Notes: a model not told the origin generated them from the sequence alone. A stretch of 64,000 nt of DNA from Siphonodentalium dalli (GCA_032622095.1 CP136064.1:191693794-191757793); one strand, 5' to 3'; shown: positions 11,760 through 23,978, counted from the stretch's first letter. Translations and numbers: made by a program.

Positions 11760-14269
11760 AATGGAACGGCAATGGAATTTTACAAGATGTTTTACATACC
11801 TTTAATTTCGGAAATATTTATGGATTAGGTACTTGGATGAATATCAATTGCATAATTATTATTCTGTAATAACTATATGGTATTATTTATACCGCTATGT
11901 ATGTCATTCAATGCTTCGTACTCGATTGTCATCGGCAGTGAGTATATTTTTTCTAAAACTCGCTATATATACAAACACTGATTGTAGCCATGTCGGCGAG
12001 ATTCTTCGAGTAATCACCGCATTAGTACTAAACAAACACAACCATGTATGACAGAAGCGAGATCCTACGAGTACGGTAATCACCGCATCAATTTTAAACA
12101 AACACCAATCATGGCAGAGTGATTAACACCAGCACTAATTATTGATGATAGTGATTTTTACAAACACAAATCATCGATGAATGAGTGTTTGTTGCCATGT
12201 GGCGGAAATACTCACAAACATACAGATATGAAGAATATCGTATAGTCATTATCATATGACAATAGTTACAGAGCATGCATGTGTTACACTAAATCTTGTT
12301 CGGTGGTTGGTCAACTGCCAACTGGGTCATATCTCAATAAAACACACTATTATATATTTTGACGTCACATCTTGTTGACCTTCATGTTATTTGAGTGCAC
12401 AGCCATAGACCGATAATTCACAGGTAGCATATTGGGCTAACTTACAATGAGCACGGTATAATAACCAAACTGCAGACATATTTCAGAAAATAAAATCAGT
12501 TGAGTTTGTGGAAATTAGTACGGAACGGGCTATATAAATGTAAGATAATTATAACTAAAGTTATCACCCGGACATTAAAATAATCAGTAAATTATAAGTC
12601 TAAAAGGGACAAATTCCATAAAACTTATCGGAACGGACCCAATTTCGAACAAGACCTGTATTTGCATGTGAATAATGTTAATTACATTTTGTATACAAAT
12701 CAGATAACTACAAAACTATTAAGTTATTTCTGTTTAATAGTTTAGTTGTGCAGCACTTTGATATCGCACCGGATAAGCCCACCCGGACCCATGGATAGAA
12801 AGTAACAAAATATAACATAATATAACGTGAACAACACGTGCTAAAGTTCATCACCGACCTGTATTTGCATGTGAATAATCTTAATTAAATTTTGTATACA
12901 AATCAGATAACTACAAAACTATTAAGTTATTTCTGTTTAATAGTTTACTTGTGCAACACTTTGACATCGCACCGGATCCAGTCAACATGTAATCCTGTAT
13001 ATGCCCACCCGGACCCACAGATAGAAAATAACAAATCATAATAATATAACGTGAACAACAAGTGCAAAGGTGTATCACCGACACCCATGGGATACAGATG
13101 CTCGCCTGTCTTGGTCACCTATATAAGCGCGTTTGGTGTGGTATGGGGAGTGTTGAATAGTACTTGTGTTCTGAGAGAATGATGTAGTTTCAGACTCACG
13201 TGAGAGGGGTTTGGTTAATTTGGGGATCTGATATTGGATCTATTCGAAATAATAATGGACTATCTCACAAATGTCACAATTAATCTTATTACCCAATGCA
13301 GGATCAACAAACTGAAGTCCCTGACATCAAATTTTGAACTTGACCTGCATTTTTGTGTAAACAATCAACATCCCTTATTTTTTTTAAATATATATTTTTT
13401 TTTATTCCATGCACGCAAGGCATATATTGATCAATTATCGCATTATGACATGACATCGACTAGTAAATCTATATGATGAAACTTGCTGGGATACCAAACT
13501 TCATCGACCTAAATATACTTCACTCTCCACGAAAGTGAACAAAGTTCAATGAATTATTATTACTTTTGATCGGCGTGTTCTTGCTATTTAACTATATAGG
13601 CACGTCACACTAATGCAATTAATGAAATTTACTGTACCTCTCTTGTCGGAGCCGTCGACACTTCATGTGTTATGTTTGTGGGTTTTTATTTATGTACATA
13701 CTGTTTTCTTCTTTGAACTGTTCATGCACAGGTGTGCAGCTTTTTCCTTTTGTTTATCAGATCACTTTCTCATTCCAAATACATGACATTAAAGCTCTCA
13801 TAAAGCTCAACCTACATTCAATGTATACAAAACCATCACGAATAAATTATTTAATTTGTTTCAGAAATAAAAAATCAAACGATAACAACGATTGCCCCTC
13901 TAAGGAGTCACTGATTATAACGACCCACTTGCTCCACTTTATGCTTCTAATGTCCAGCACACTTACAAATGATTGATATCGCACTATATAGAGCAAGGGT
14001 CGGCCTATATCACGCGTTTGCCAGCAAGCTTCCAAAGAACAAGAGTCTCGATGCTTTTTCGTCAGTTTACTGTCTACTTTACTTTATCCTTAGACTACAT
14101 GGCTTTGACGTATCATCAGTCCTGTTATTACTAATATTCTTATCTATGTGTCATTATGAGAAACTACCTCCGCTATCTGAAGTGAATGAATGAATGAATT
14201 TATTTATTATAGTGACATTATGTATATAAATATAACATCCGGCCCATAGGGCCTATAAGTCACTTTGAA

Positions 14270-15577
14270 TACGATAAACAATTAATTATTTGTGCACATG
14301 TGTGGATTTTGAAAGTTTTGATTGTCTTATGTCATAAGCCTCTGAAATAAATTTAGCACTATATACAGGGAACTTGTTTATACAGTGAACCATAACATCG
14401 ATGTCGGTTTCTAGATGGTGTATATCACCAACACGCGTCATTAGCGTACTGCGGGCATCTTCGTAAACACGACAACGGACAAAGAAGTGTAACTCATTTT
14501 CAACGTCTCCCGTATCACATATCATGCACACGCGTTCGGCTACTTCCTCACCACGAAATCGTCCAGTTTCGATCCTCAGGGGCAATATACCACAGCGGAA
14601 TTGTCCCAGCAATGATCTCTGACGTCTCGTTAAAACGGGCGAAGAAACATAGCTTTCTATAACATGAGTTCATTCTTTAATATAATGTACGTTCGCAGCT
14701 TTCTCAGTCTGGTAATGTCGGTTAGCCATTGATTCTGCGATATTTCATTGAGTTGAGATGTCAATATATCTAAGTCACACGTTTTCAAATAGTCAAAAAT
14801 TTCTGGTAGCTTCGCCTTAGTTAATATTTATTTTATTCCATTACACCAGTTGTCCCTTTTATTTGAGAAAAACTCCACCATAAAGACATGCTTTGTAACT
14901 CGAGAGTGGTCCATTTTAATAAGTCTATTCCAAAGTCTGACTTCGTATAACCATCTCCGATGCATAGATGATTTCCAGGCAAACTCCCCATTGAGAGCCG
15001 GAAGTGGAACGAAACGATGTACTCCCAAAAAGTAACGTTGAGCTCGATTTTGGACCTTTTCGATCGTATGCTGATATCTATGTCCCCACACTCCGCTACA
15101 ATAATCTACAACTGGTGCCACACAACTCAGAAACAATTTTTGGAACGTACCAATACCACAGTCCTTGAATCCGTGTACCTTAGAAATAACTGCTCCTAAT
15201 GCCCTACCACCTGCTTTTGATAAGTGCTCCGCCGCTTTTTCAAACCTGCAGTCTTCGCTGAACACTACACCTAAATATTTATACTCAGTCTCATACTGTA
15301 AGATATCGTTTCCGATACTGAATACATAATCACTCTTTGGTTTTTGTTTATGTCGGAAATGAACTATTTTGGTCTTAGAAATGTTGGCTGCTAACCTCCA
15401 TTGGGAAACCATTTGGACACAACATTTAACATTGTCTGTAGGTGAGTTTCATGTTCCGCTACCATCACAATATCATCAGCATACAATAGCAGACTGACTT
15501 TTCGCGCACCAACATTTACTCCCATGTTGAGTTCTTTTATTTGCACTGCCAAGTCATTTATAGGAACTTGGTGCCCC
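14270..15577 (-). mobile_element. Decayed LINE fragment: RT palm to C-terminal zinc knuckle
   Basis: Read on the minus strand, the fragment starts inside a reverse transcriptase with the LLLYADDIVMVAE catalytic motif (15579-15391 frame). It shifts frame near 15400 and continues through KYLGVVFSED and the post-RT region (VAPVVDYCSGVWGH, 15412-14828). After a gap it ends with the CMIC...HFFVRC domain (14612-14286). The 5' end with endonuclease is missing. At least two frame breaks make it a pseudogene. Its right end abuts the head of an oppositely oriented LINE at about 15590. Confidence 0.8.
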
Positions 15578-15589
15578 ATGCCATTTTAA

Positions 15590-16363
15590 ATAAAGAAAAC
15601 ATAACCTCAACGCACACTATACGTGGCTACCCGTTCATCCCAATTAATTTATATTTTTATATGAGTATTTTTTCTCTAATACTCATAATCCTAATGTTAT
15701 ACATCAGCGGAAGCGTGGAACGGAACCCGGGACCTGTATCAGATTTCCTCACTGTACTTACATTGAACCCCCAGAGTATTAGAAACAAATTCGACACCAT
15801 ATCCGCTGAAATACATGACTACGACGTATGTATGTTTACAGAGACGTGGCTCTGCCCGTCAGACGATAGCTCCAAATTCTTTATAAATGGATACAGTGAA
15901 CCGATACGTTGTGACAGATCGGAACGTGTTGGCGGCGGGGTTGCCATTTATGTACGCGATTCAATCGCATTTCGAGTTAGAAATGATCTAGTAAACACGA
16001 CAGTAGAATCAGTTTGGGTTGAACTAATCATACGCAGCAAACATATTCTAATTGGATGTATTTATCGCCCACCCGATTCCCCATCCTCTGTTTGGGAAAA
16101 TATAAAATCAATTATTGACAAAGCGAGGAATCACAATTATGAAATTGTGATAAGTGGAGATTTCAATGAAGATCAACGTATATGCCCGAGAGGTAAGGTA
16201 CATCAGCTTTGTAATGAAGGCGGCCTTAAATGGGTCGAAACGACACCAACACATTTTACAGCCACTTCTTGCTCGACGATTGATCTATTCCTTATTAGCG
16301 ACTTAAGCGCTGTTTCATCTTGTGAAGTACTTGATCCGTTTCATTCAGAGATGAAAAAATATC
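15590..16363 (+). mobile_element. APE-type LINE, 5' part: 2A-like motif and endonuclease (split by the Maverick)
   Basis: The plus frame from 15541 encodes a hydrophobic leader, then the string SGSVERNPGP, then an apurinic endonuclease-like domain (NPQSIRNKF, FTETWL, VGGGVAIYVR, GCIYRPP, ISGDFNED). The NPGP string resembles the ribosome-skipping 2A consensus known from N-termini of some CR1-like LINEs, but the usual Asp two residues before Glu is Ser. The ORF is cut at 16363 by the Maverick and resumes in the same frame at 32785 for a further ~35 codons before a stop. The element continues to about 35420. Confidence 0.85.
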
Positions 16364-17577
16364 AGAAGAATAGATGCCTCGTTAGAGTCACATCTAAAAA
16401 TAGAATCTTTGGGTCTAAAATTGTTTGTACTAAAATATTCCCAAAACTTCCAAAATAACAAAACCCAAAAAAAAATTCAAAAATTCAAAAATTTATTTTT
16501 TCCAAAAAATTTCAAAACCCTAAAATTATTTTTTCCAAAAAATTTCAAAACTTCCAAAAAATTTTAAAACCCCAAAATTTCAAAAGAAAAAATTTCAAAA
16601 CCCTCAAAATTATTTCTCTAAAAAAAAGTTTAAATAAAAAATTTATAACGAGTTTTTCGGTTTCTGATAATCTCGATATTAAAAAATATCGAATGTTAAA
16701 TTATTTGCGCGTAATATCTTTCGTTATTTTTTTGTTCAACCAATGTTTCAATGTATTTATTAATCGATTTTTAGAAATATCTTTATACCAATTATATGTG
16801 TATGGACAGTCGCTGTAATGTTGGCCATTGTGACCAACGGTATGAATGCATACATTCCAGTGTTTAACGGACGCAGTTCATATAATTGTCATACCTGAAA
16901 ATAGACACCATTACTTTTTACATAAATAATAAAGAGCGTTTATTCTTTACTTATCTCTATATGAAGTTATTGAGTATATGACAGGCGTGTATTTTCGTCA
17001 ATTATTGGAAGTATTGAAATGTACTATGTTGAATTACTAACGGTCGAAAATGGTAAGGCGAAATTACAACCCCCCAGAATGAACTGTCATATTGAATGAA
17101 TGATGATTTAATCTCAGCCATTTTTACATGGAACATGAGCGATGTACACGCAATCACACACGCCACATTGGTGTTAACAATGTGTCTTTCACACCTTTGC
17201 TTTACCAAATGAATTCTATTATTTCCCCGGTCACAGCTATATGGTATTCAGAAAACATATCGATTTAATGTCAGAACAAACGGGGTTAGTATCAATTAAG
17301 GTTGATAAACTGTGTCATTCACACGATAATTAGTTAGCCAAAAACATGCATACATATTACGTCAGGTCGTGAGACACTCAATTATAGAAATTGCTTTGAG
17401 GACATTGTTATAATAACATTACGTAATAACCCCTTATCACTCCAGTCACACTTACGACCATTTTGTATGCCGAAAACTCCAGGTAGCACCGATGATGTAA
17501 CATTATATCACTGCTATTGTGCCAATGATAGGTTCAGACATGTTCTATGTTTAGAAATAGATAATCTGCAGGTGTTC
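16364..17577 (+). repeat. Maverick left terminal inverted repeat
   Basis: It pairs in reverse complement with 31579-32778. The outer ~270 bp after the first 75 is an A-rich, degenerate array of AAAATTTCAAAACCC-like units. The repeat includes AATAAAGAGCGTT at ~16928 and an RTTACGTAAY site at 17418-17427. A 68-aa frame (17208-17002, minus) is open in both repeats, but conservation between arms does not prove coding. Confidence 0.95.
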
Positions 17578-17734
17578 TCAGCGGGGGGGAACACAGGGTT
17601 ACGTAATAATAACCAGTTAAACAACTAATGTTGCCTCGTCCGTACAAAACCAATTATCGGCCTATTCATACATTACGTTCATATATATATAATCTTATAT
17701 AATGTTACGTAATCCGTGCTTGCATATGTTCGGG

Positions 17735-17823
17735 ATTTTATGGTATAAAAATATAGCTTACTAAGCTGTATTCCATATAGTGAATATACGCCGCTGTAAT
17801 CACTGCTCAGGACTTCTCGAAAA
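17735..17823 (+). promoter_or_regulatory. TATA box and leader of Maverick DNA polymerase gene
   Basis: GGTATAAAAATA at about 17740-17751 lies ~75 bp before the ATG at 17824, with AT-rich initiator-like sequence between. Two perfect RTTACGTAAY palindromes (17598-17607, 17704-17713) lie just upstream, with a third in the terminal repeat. Confidence 0.55.
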
Positions 17824-20800
17824 ATGGCTGAAGAAATAATGACACCTCTAACAGTGGATGAAATTTATGAAATAGAATGTATTCTGCAAGACATCGAAGA
17901 ATACGACAAGGCTATCGTAGCTTATCAACTGGATGAAGATATAATTGAAGCATCTACGCTTTGTTCAGGAGATGACCCATGGCCGAACCAAATCGGATAC
18001 GGAGAACATGATGCGTCTAAAAATGATGTTAACAACTCACAACCCGGTACAGCTGGACCATCAGGATTACAAAACCGAGAAGACGAAGAAGGAGCTGTAA
18101 AATCAGACAATCAAACAGCCGACAGTTCTGATAATCAAATAACTGGATATAGCATTCGCAAAAGGAGTGAACGAATCTTCGGAAACAATTTGGCAACACA
18201 GAGAACATATGAGATCAAATTAGATGAAATTTACAAAGAGAAAAAGTTAATCGACATATACAGGAATCTACATTCAATGTTCGAGGACACTATTCAAAGA
18301 GCTCGTGGAAATTTGGCTGACAATGATCTTGGCAGAGTTATCATTCACCATGAGAGTTTGGACAACCCTATAGTAGTTCCGTTACAAACGTTGCAAACGT
18401 TAAATGCTAACACTGTGATTGACAGAATCGAACTCGTTTTGAACAGTAATCAAACACTGACTGTCAATCAAAGTTTCCACATAGATATAGGCACCATCGA
18501 GTTACCTAAAGGCGGAGCACGGAGGAGGATAACGGCTTTACATGATGAAAGTAACAATCTAAGAAATAAAACATCGATCGTTACGATTGAAAATACCGAC
18601 AATATGTGTATGGCTCGGGCTATCGCCACATGTTGGTGTAAATTAAATATTTGCAGTCCTGATGAATGGCTAGAAATAACACAGAATAGAGGAACCAGAA
18701 ATAATTTACAACTCATCATGGAATACAGAAAAGTACCGAGCAGTTATTACAAAAATGTGACGGTCAAAAAACGCACGGAGCAAGGAAAATTAGCCAAAGC
18801 AATTAGTGTCATCGCAGGTGTATCAACAGACAGACCGGCCAGTTTAGCAGATCTAAAAGCATTCGAGGAAACTCTGAATTTGACAATACTAGTCATCAGT
18901 GCTAGACTGGGTAATAAATTCATTACCAGCGCGCCTACAGACGGTATAGAAAGACCCGTGATATATTTATATCTCACTGCTAATGAACATTTCCACGCTA
19001 TACAATCCATAACGGGATTCTTTAGCGCACAATATTTCTGTGTGCATTGTTTAAAACATTATTCAAACAAAGGAAAGCATTATTGTGAACACACCTGTTT
19101 CGTGTGCAAAAGCGATAAATGTGAACAAAGTGAAAACAAAGAACATTGTTCAGATTGTAATATGACGTGTATGTCTCATCAATGTTTCGTGCGTCATAAA
19201 GCAAAACCTATTAATCAAGCATCGGGAGAAACCACAGCTCCTTGTCAAAAATGGTGGAAATGCTTGGACTGTACAAAAGTCATGGAGAGACGGAAAAGAC
19301 GTCCGAATCAACACGTGTGCGGAGAAACATTTTGTAGATCGTGTGACAAATACACAATGGGACCACACGAATGTTATGTAAGGGCCATACCTCCCGTTAC
19401 TGATGATGAAAGAGCTAAATTCTGTTTCTTCGACTTCGAAACCATTCAACATGATATATTGGAATGTTCTGAAGGATATGCACCTTTACATACAAAGGAT
19501 TGCCAGGACTGTAAAGAGGATCATATATGCAAGAAATGTGCTAAGTGTCAGGTGAGTCTTAACCTAATTGTAATATATATATATATGTAACACATTACAG
19601 TCGAAATCACGATAACGTAACGCTCTTTATTAAAGGCGCGCATAAGTAGAGACGCTCTTTCATTTTTTTTAAATTAGATTATCGCTGAACGCTCTTTAGT
19701 TGTTATCTCGCGTGTGAGATTACCATATAACAATTGCATACTTGAATTCGACCAAAGTTAACGGGTCTCAATATTAAAATTCAACTGAGTCACAGATGTT
19801 AAACCGAGTAATTAACTTTTTTAATTCTTGACACATTGAAAAAATGTGTACCATATTTTTTTGTGAAAAGAGATTTTGTAATTGTTATATAGTAAACTAA
19901 CGTAACATATAATTGTTTTAACTTTATTGAACTTGATAGCTGCGTGCTTGAATCGACAATTATACAGGCTATATGTCGAATCATGATATGCATTTATAAT
20001 ATTGACACGTAGATTGGAACGAGTAATTTTTTAGGATCAACCAACAAACAATAGTAATACGTCAACGCTCTTTATTAACGTTGAACCCATACCAAAACAT
20101 TTTTTTTTTTAAATAATTATCTAAACAAAGTGTTGACGTTTTATTTTGTTTTTTATTATCGATAAAGCTAGAGGTTAAAACGTTCAATTATTACTTTTCA
20201 GAACTGTTTAAAAACATGGTGCGGAAAAGTCCAGCATACACCGAACTTCCTCGTCGCCCAAACAGCTTGCTACGAATGCATGCATGAATCGTTGGAAGTG
20301 AAACCGAACTGTAGAAATTGCGGACCTCTATGTGATGTGTGTATCGACAGTGATGACAAGAAGAAGAAAAAGAAGAGTGACCGAAATTTATGTTCGGATA
20401 CATGCGGACTCCGAGAGGTTATATTTAGCGGTCCTGATACCGGTGAAAAGTTTGGAAAATGGTTATTCTCGGAACAACACAAAGGGTTCATAGCACTGGC
20501 TCACAACTTCAAGGGTTACGATGGATATTTTCTCATGGAATATCTCATTGATCAATCCTTGAGACCCAAAGTTATATATAATGGATCCAAATTGATGTAC
20601 CTATACGTGGAAAAAGATCTTCATATAAAAGTACTGGACAGTCTCAGCTTTCTACCAATGAAGCTGGCACTGTTACCGAAAACTTTCGGTCTTGATGGCG
20701 AGAAAAAAGGATGGTTCCCGCACTTTTTCAATAAATCAGCCAACCAGAATTATGAAGGACCCTATCCGGATGTCAAATATTACGGCGCTGATTATATGAG

Positions 20801-23030
20801 TGTGGCTGAACGAAAAGACTTCACGAAATGGCACGCTGCTCAAACAAATGCAGTTTTCATCTTCAAGAAAGAATTATCGGATTATTGTCGTAGTGATGTC
20901 AATATTTTGAGACAAGCCTGCATAAAATTCAGAACCCACATCATGAATGCGACTGGAAATATACAACCCGTAATTGACGAGTTTTCTGGCGATATGAAGT
21001 TCAAACTGGTCGGTGCGGTTGATCCATTCCAATACGTTACAATCGCATCGGTATGTATGGGTATATTCAGAACGAAATTCGTCGACGAGGAATGGAGAGT
21101 GCGTCCAAGTACTGAAGGGAAAACGTGGCTTCCTGCTAAATGTAAAGATGGAACCTTGTCTATTTTATACAAAGGTGAATGGGTTCAAGACACAAAACTT
21201 CAAGATGAACGCGGCGTCCAAATTCGTGAGAAAGAATTTCTCAAATCCCAGATAGCTCGAATCCCCAAGACATCGTATAAAGATCAATACAGCAAAAGTT
21301 CTATTCAATGGCTGGAATGGCTGATGTTCAAAGACAAAGTTCACATAACTCACGCATTGAACGGCCGTGAAAAGAAACTCGATGATGCAAAGTACAGATT
21401 GGATGGTTATTGCGAAGAATTAAACACGGCATTCGAATTTCACGGCTGTCAATTCCATGGATGTGAACTTTGTCTGAGTCACGACAGAGACATAGTCAAG
21501 AATCCGATAACCAACCAGACACCTAATGAATTATACGGACTCACACAGAAAAAGAAGAAGTTTATAGAAAGTCGAGGCATGAAATATGTGTGCATTTGGG
21601 AACACGAGTTCGTCGCTGCTCGAAAGACTAATCCGGAGCTTCGTGACTTCATCGCTAGTTTAGACATTGTTGAGCGGCTAGAGCCTAGAGACAGTTTCTT
21701 CGGCGGCAGAACGAATGCAACTAAATTACACTACAAAGCTGCCGTTGGTGAGAAAATACACTATTTTGATTTCACGTCGCTGTATCCAAGTGTGCTCAAA
21801 TACTCTCGCTATCCGATTGGACACCCTAAAATCATTTTGGGCGATGACATTACCGAGCTTAAGGATTACTTCGGAATAGCGCAAGTCAAGATTTTACCAC
21901 CTAATGGACTCTATCACCCCGTATTACCGTATCGATCCGAAGGTAAACTGAAGTTTCCACTGTGCAGGACTTGTGCTGATAATGAAAATCAACGACCTTG
22001 CACGTGTACGTGCCAACAGAGAGCCATTACCGGCGTTTGGTGTATTCCTGAACTGGAGACAGCTGTCAAAGTGGGGTACAAGATTCTCAAAATATATGAA
22101 ATATACCATTGGACCGAAACGTCAGACTATAGCCAACAAAATGGATTATTCACGGAATATATAAACACATTCCTAAAGTTCAAGCAGCAGGCTAGCGGTC
22201 CTCCGGATTGGATAAAATCTAACGAAGACATGGATAAATACATCACATCGTATAAAGACAACGAAGGTATATTACTGGACAGAGAAAGCATCGAAAAGAA
22301 TCCAGGACTGAGGCAAATCAGCAAGCTCATGCTCAACTCATTTTGGGGGAAGCTAGGCCAAAACCAGAATTTCAAGCAGACCGAGTATTTCCATGAATCG
22401 GAACAAGACAATCTATTCCAGCTGATTTCAAATCCAATGAAACAAATGGAAAATTTTCATGTCATAACTGATGACATGCTTCAAATGGAGTGGACCTATC
22501 GAAAAGACTGTGTGCCTTGTGGAGCAGCGAATAACATATATTTGGCCACATTCACGACGTGTCACGCTCGATTAATGCTATATGAAGTTATTCATTCCTT
22601 GGACAGAAGAGTATTATATTACGACACGGATAGTTGTGTATTTAGCAGCACTGAGGATCAAATTAATCCCCCACTGGGCGACTATTTGGGCCAACTCACC
22701 AGCGAGCTAGATCCGGACGAATACATCGAAGAATTTGTTTCTGGAGGCCCCAAGAATTACGCTTATCGAACAAATAAAGCTAAAGAGACGTGTAAAGTTC
22801 GGGGGTTCTCTTTGAACTTTGAAAATTCACAGTTCATCAATTTCCAGACGATTAAAGAGCTGTTAGAATCTGGAAGCACAGTGCCCATCACCACAACCAA
22901 TCCAAGGAAAATATGCAGATCGAAAGGAAAAAGAAAGATATATAACAGATCTGAGGACAAACAGTACCGAGTTGTTTATACCAAACGCAGACGATTGGAT
23001 AACATGGATACACTGCCATATGGATATTGA
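17824..23030 (+). CDS. POLB: Maverick protein-primed family B DNA polymerase, one intron
   Basis: Replicates the element. Exon 1 is 17824-19551 (576 codons) and exon 2 is 20202-23030, giving 1,518 aa. The phase-0 intron (19552-20201) has CAG|GTGAGT and a TTTTCAG acceptor. An N-terminal region has NTDNMCMARA...NEHFHAI, a possible OTU-like cysteine-protease pattern. Then come Cys/His-rich putative zinc ribbons (~residues 400-530), exonuclease motifs FFDFET (~535), HNFKGYDG (~677) and YCRSDVNIL (~803), a restriction-endonuclease-like FEFHGCQFHGC segment (~985), and polymerase motifs DFTSLYPSV (~1098), LMLNSFWGKLG (~1283) and YYDTDS (~1381). The C-terminus ends LPYGY, as is usual in these enzymes. 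No internal stop or missing catalytic residue is seen, so it could be functional. Confidence 0.96.
19552..20201 (+). other. POLB intron with four AACGCTCTTTA motifs
   Basis: 650-bp AT-rich phase-0 intron. It contains AACGCTCTTTA-type motifs near 19618, 19648, 19687 and 20063, the same motif found across this window. No ORF of note. Splicing joins two parts of a Cys-rich domain (…KCAKCQ to NCLKTWCG…). Confidence 0.85.
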
Positions 23031-23136
23031 ACGAGGTACGTAATATATATATAATTTAATCGTCTATATTTGATCAAGGTTGTAATGAGAGTGTAAATAT
23101 TCGATCGATGGTAGTTATCGGATTATACTAAGACTC

Positions 23137-23180
23137 GTTCAAACACGTTCGATGTTAGATAACATCGAGCGTGTATGAAC
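23137..23180. other. Long hairpin 3' of POLB
   Basis: Two 21-nt arms (23137-23157 and 23160-23180), 19 of 21 positions complementary, with a 2-nt loop. It lies between POLB and the promoter of the next transcription unit. Terminator, insulator or protein-binding palindrome are all possible. Confidence 0.6.
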
Positions 23181-23240
23181 ACGTATTACTATAAACGTAT
23201 GGCCGTCATTGGTCAATTTATCCAAGGTGTCCATTTTTTC

Positions 23241-23321
23241 GATCTATAAAATGCTACCCGATCCAATTCACAATTACAAATTCGGTAGTCCTATACTGTG
23301 CGTGTGAGATATTCTATACAG
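23241..23321 (+). promoter_or_regulatory. Putative TATA promoter and non-coding first exon of the double-PC4/TBP-like unit
   Basis: TCTATAAAATGC at ~23244 resembles a TATA box. About 75 bp downstream is a good splice donor, ACAG|GTTAGT (exon edge 23321). A matching acceptor, TTATTTTCCAG, ends at 24369, 18 nt before the ATG of the double-PC4 gene. This implies a 5' UTR exon and a ~1-kb intron that contains the oppositely oriented F-box-like ORF. Confidence 0.45.
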
Positions 23322-23417
23322 GTTAGTTATGAATTATGATTTCTATCATTACATTTTTACCTCCAGTACAATCTCATTTTTGGTTTATACTTAAACCAAA
23401 AACAACTATTTTTTTTT

Positions 23418-23978
23418 TTATTTTCTCAACGAAGAGTCACCATAATTCCAGATTATTCCGAATGACCAGATTAATTCATTCTCTAATTCTGAAATATATT
23501 TCGATTTACTTTTAGAAATGTAATCCAAAATCACGCCGCTGTTAAGTATTTGTTCAATCGTGAACAGTGTACCCGGTTCACGGAGAATGATATATCCGTG
23601 AATTATTGTCACTTCTTCAAAACTTCTCTGATTGAAAACCCAGTCTCGGTATTCTGCAAATCTCACAAAGTTATCTCCAATAAGTTCACGAATGTCATGT
23701 ATTTTGTTTTTAGGAACGCCTCTAAATACCCAGCGATTTGAATACATTTGATTCAATATATCTTGTAAGAAATCAGTTTCAAATTCAGACCTCTCAATCA
23801 AAGATTTCAATCGTTGTACAGGAAAATATCCTTCATCTATATTCTTCAGTATTATTTTAATTTCTCTTATAAACCAATTGTGTAGTAGTTGTTTTTTTAT
23901 TTCTGGATTTATAGTTGACATTTCAATTAGCTGATTGTATATTTTCTCCAGTATTTCTGCGGGTAGTATTCTCTCCAT
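23418..23978 (-). CDS. Maverick 186-aa protein with F-box-like N-terminus
   Basis: The chosen ATG is at 23978; the longer frame upstream only translates a GC-rich repeat into Pro/Arg/Gly. The protein begins MERILPAEILEKIYNQLIEM, which fits the start of an F-box (LPxEILxxIxxxL), the SKP1-binding motif of ubiquitin ligases. The rest is Ile/Asn/Glu-rich with several aromatic residues (EYRDWVFNQRSFEE, WSFGIIWNYG) and no family I recognise. It faces away from the PC4 unit and converges on POLB. An F-box would suit a virus-like element that redirects host ubiquitination, but the similarity rests on about 20 residues. The frame is intact. Confidence 0.6.
   Translation of the reverse strand: MERILPAEILEKIYNQLIEMSTINPEIKKQLLHNWFIREIKIILKNIDEGYFPVQRLKSLIERSEFETDFLQDILNQMYSNRWVFRGVPKNKIHDIRELIGDNFVRFAEYRDWVFNQRSFEEVTIIHGYIILREPGTLFTIEQILNSGVILDYISKSKSKYISELENELIWSFGIIWNYGDSSLRK

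Larger units (their letters stand above)
9744..14729. repeat. Segmental duplication, copy B: T-box first exon and 5' flank
   Basis: Partner of 1-4337, nearly identical, beginning in the intron after exon 1 of T-box B and running through its upstream region into the LINE at 14270. Differences are single bases, short indels and the 627-bp insertion at 11133-11759. No open frame outside the T-box exon and the LINE pieces looks like a gene. Confidence 0.93.

Noticed and set aside
17002-17208. A 68-aa ORF present in both Maverick terminal repeats (also 31956-32162)
   Set aside because: Similarity between the arms follows from repeat homogenisation. The peptide has no recognisable domain and no promoter evidence, so coding is not supported.
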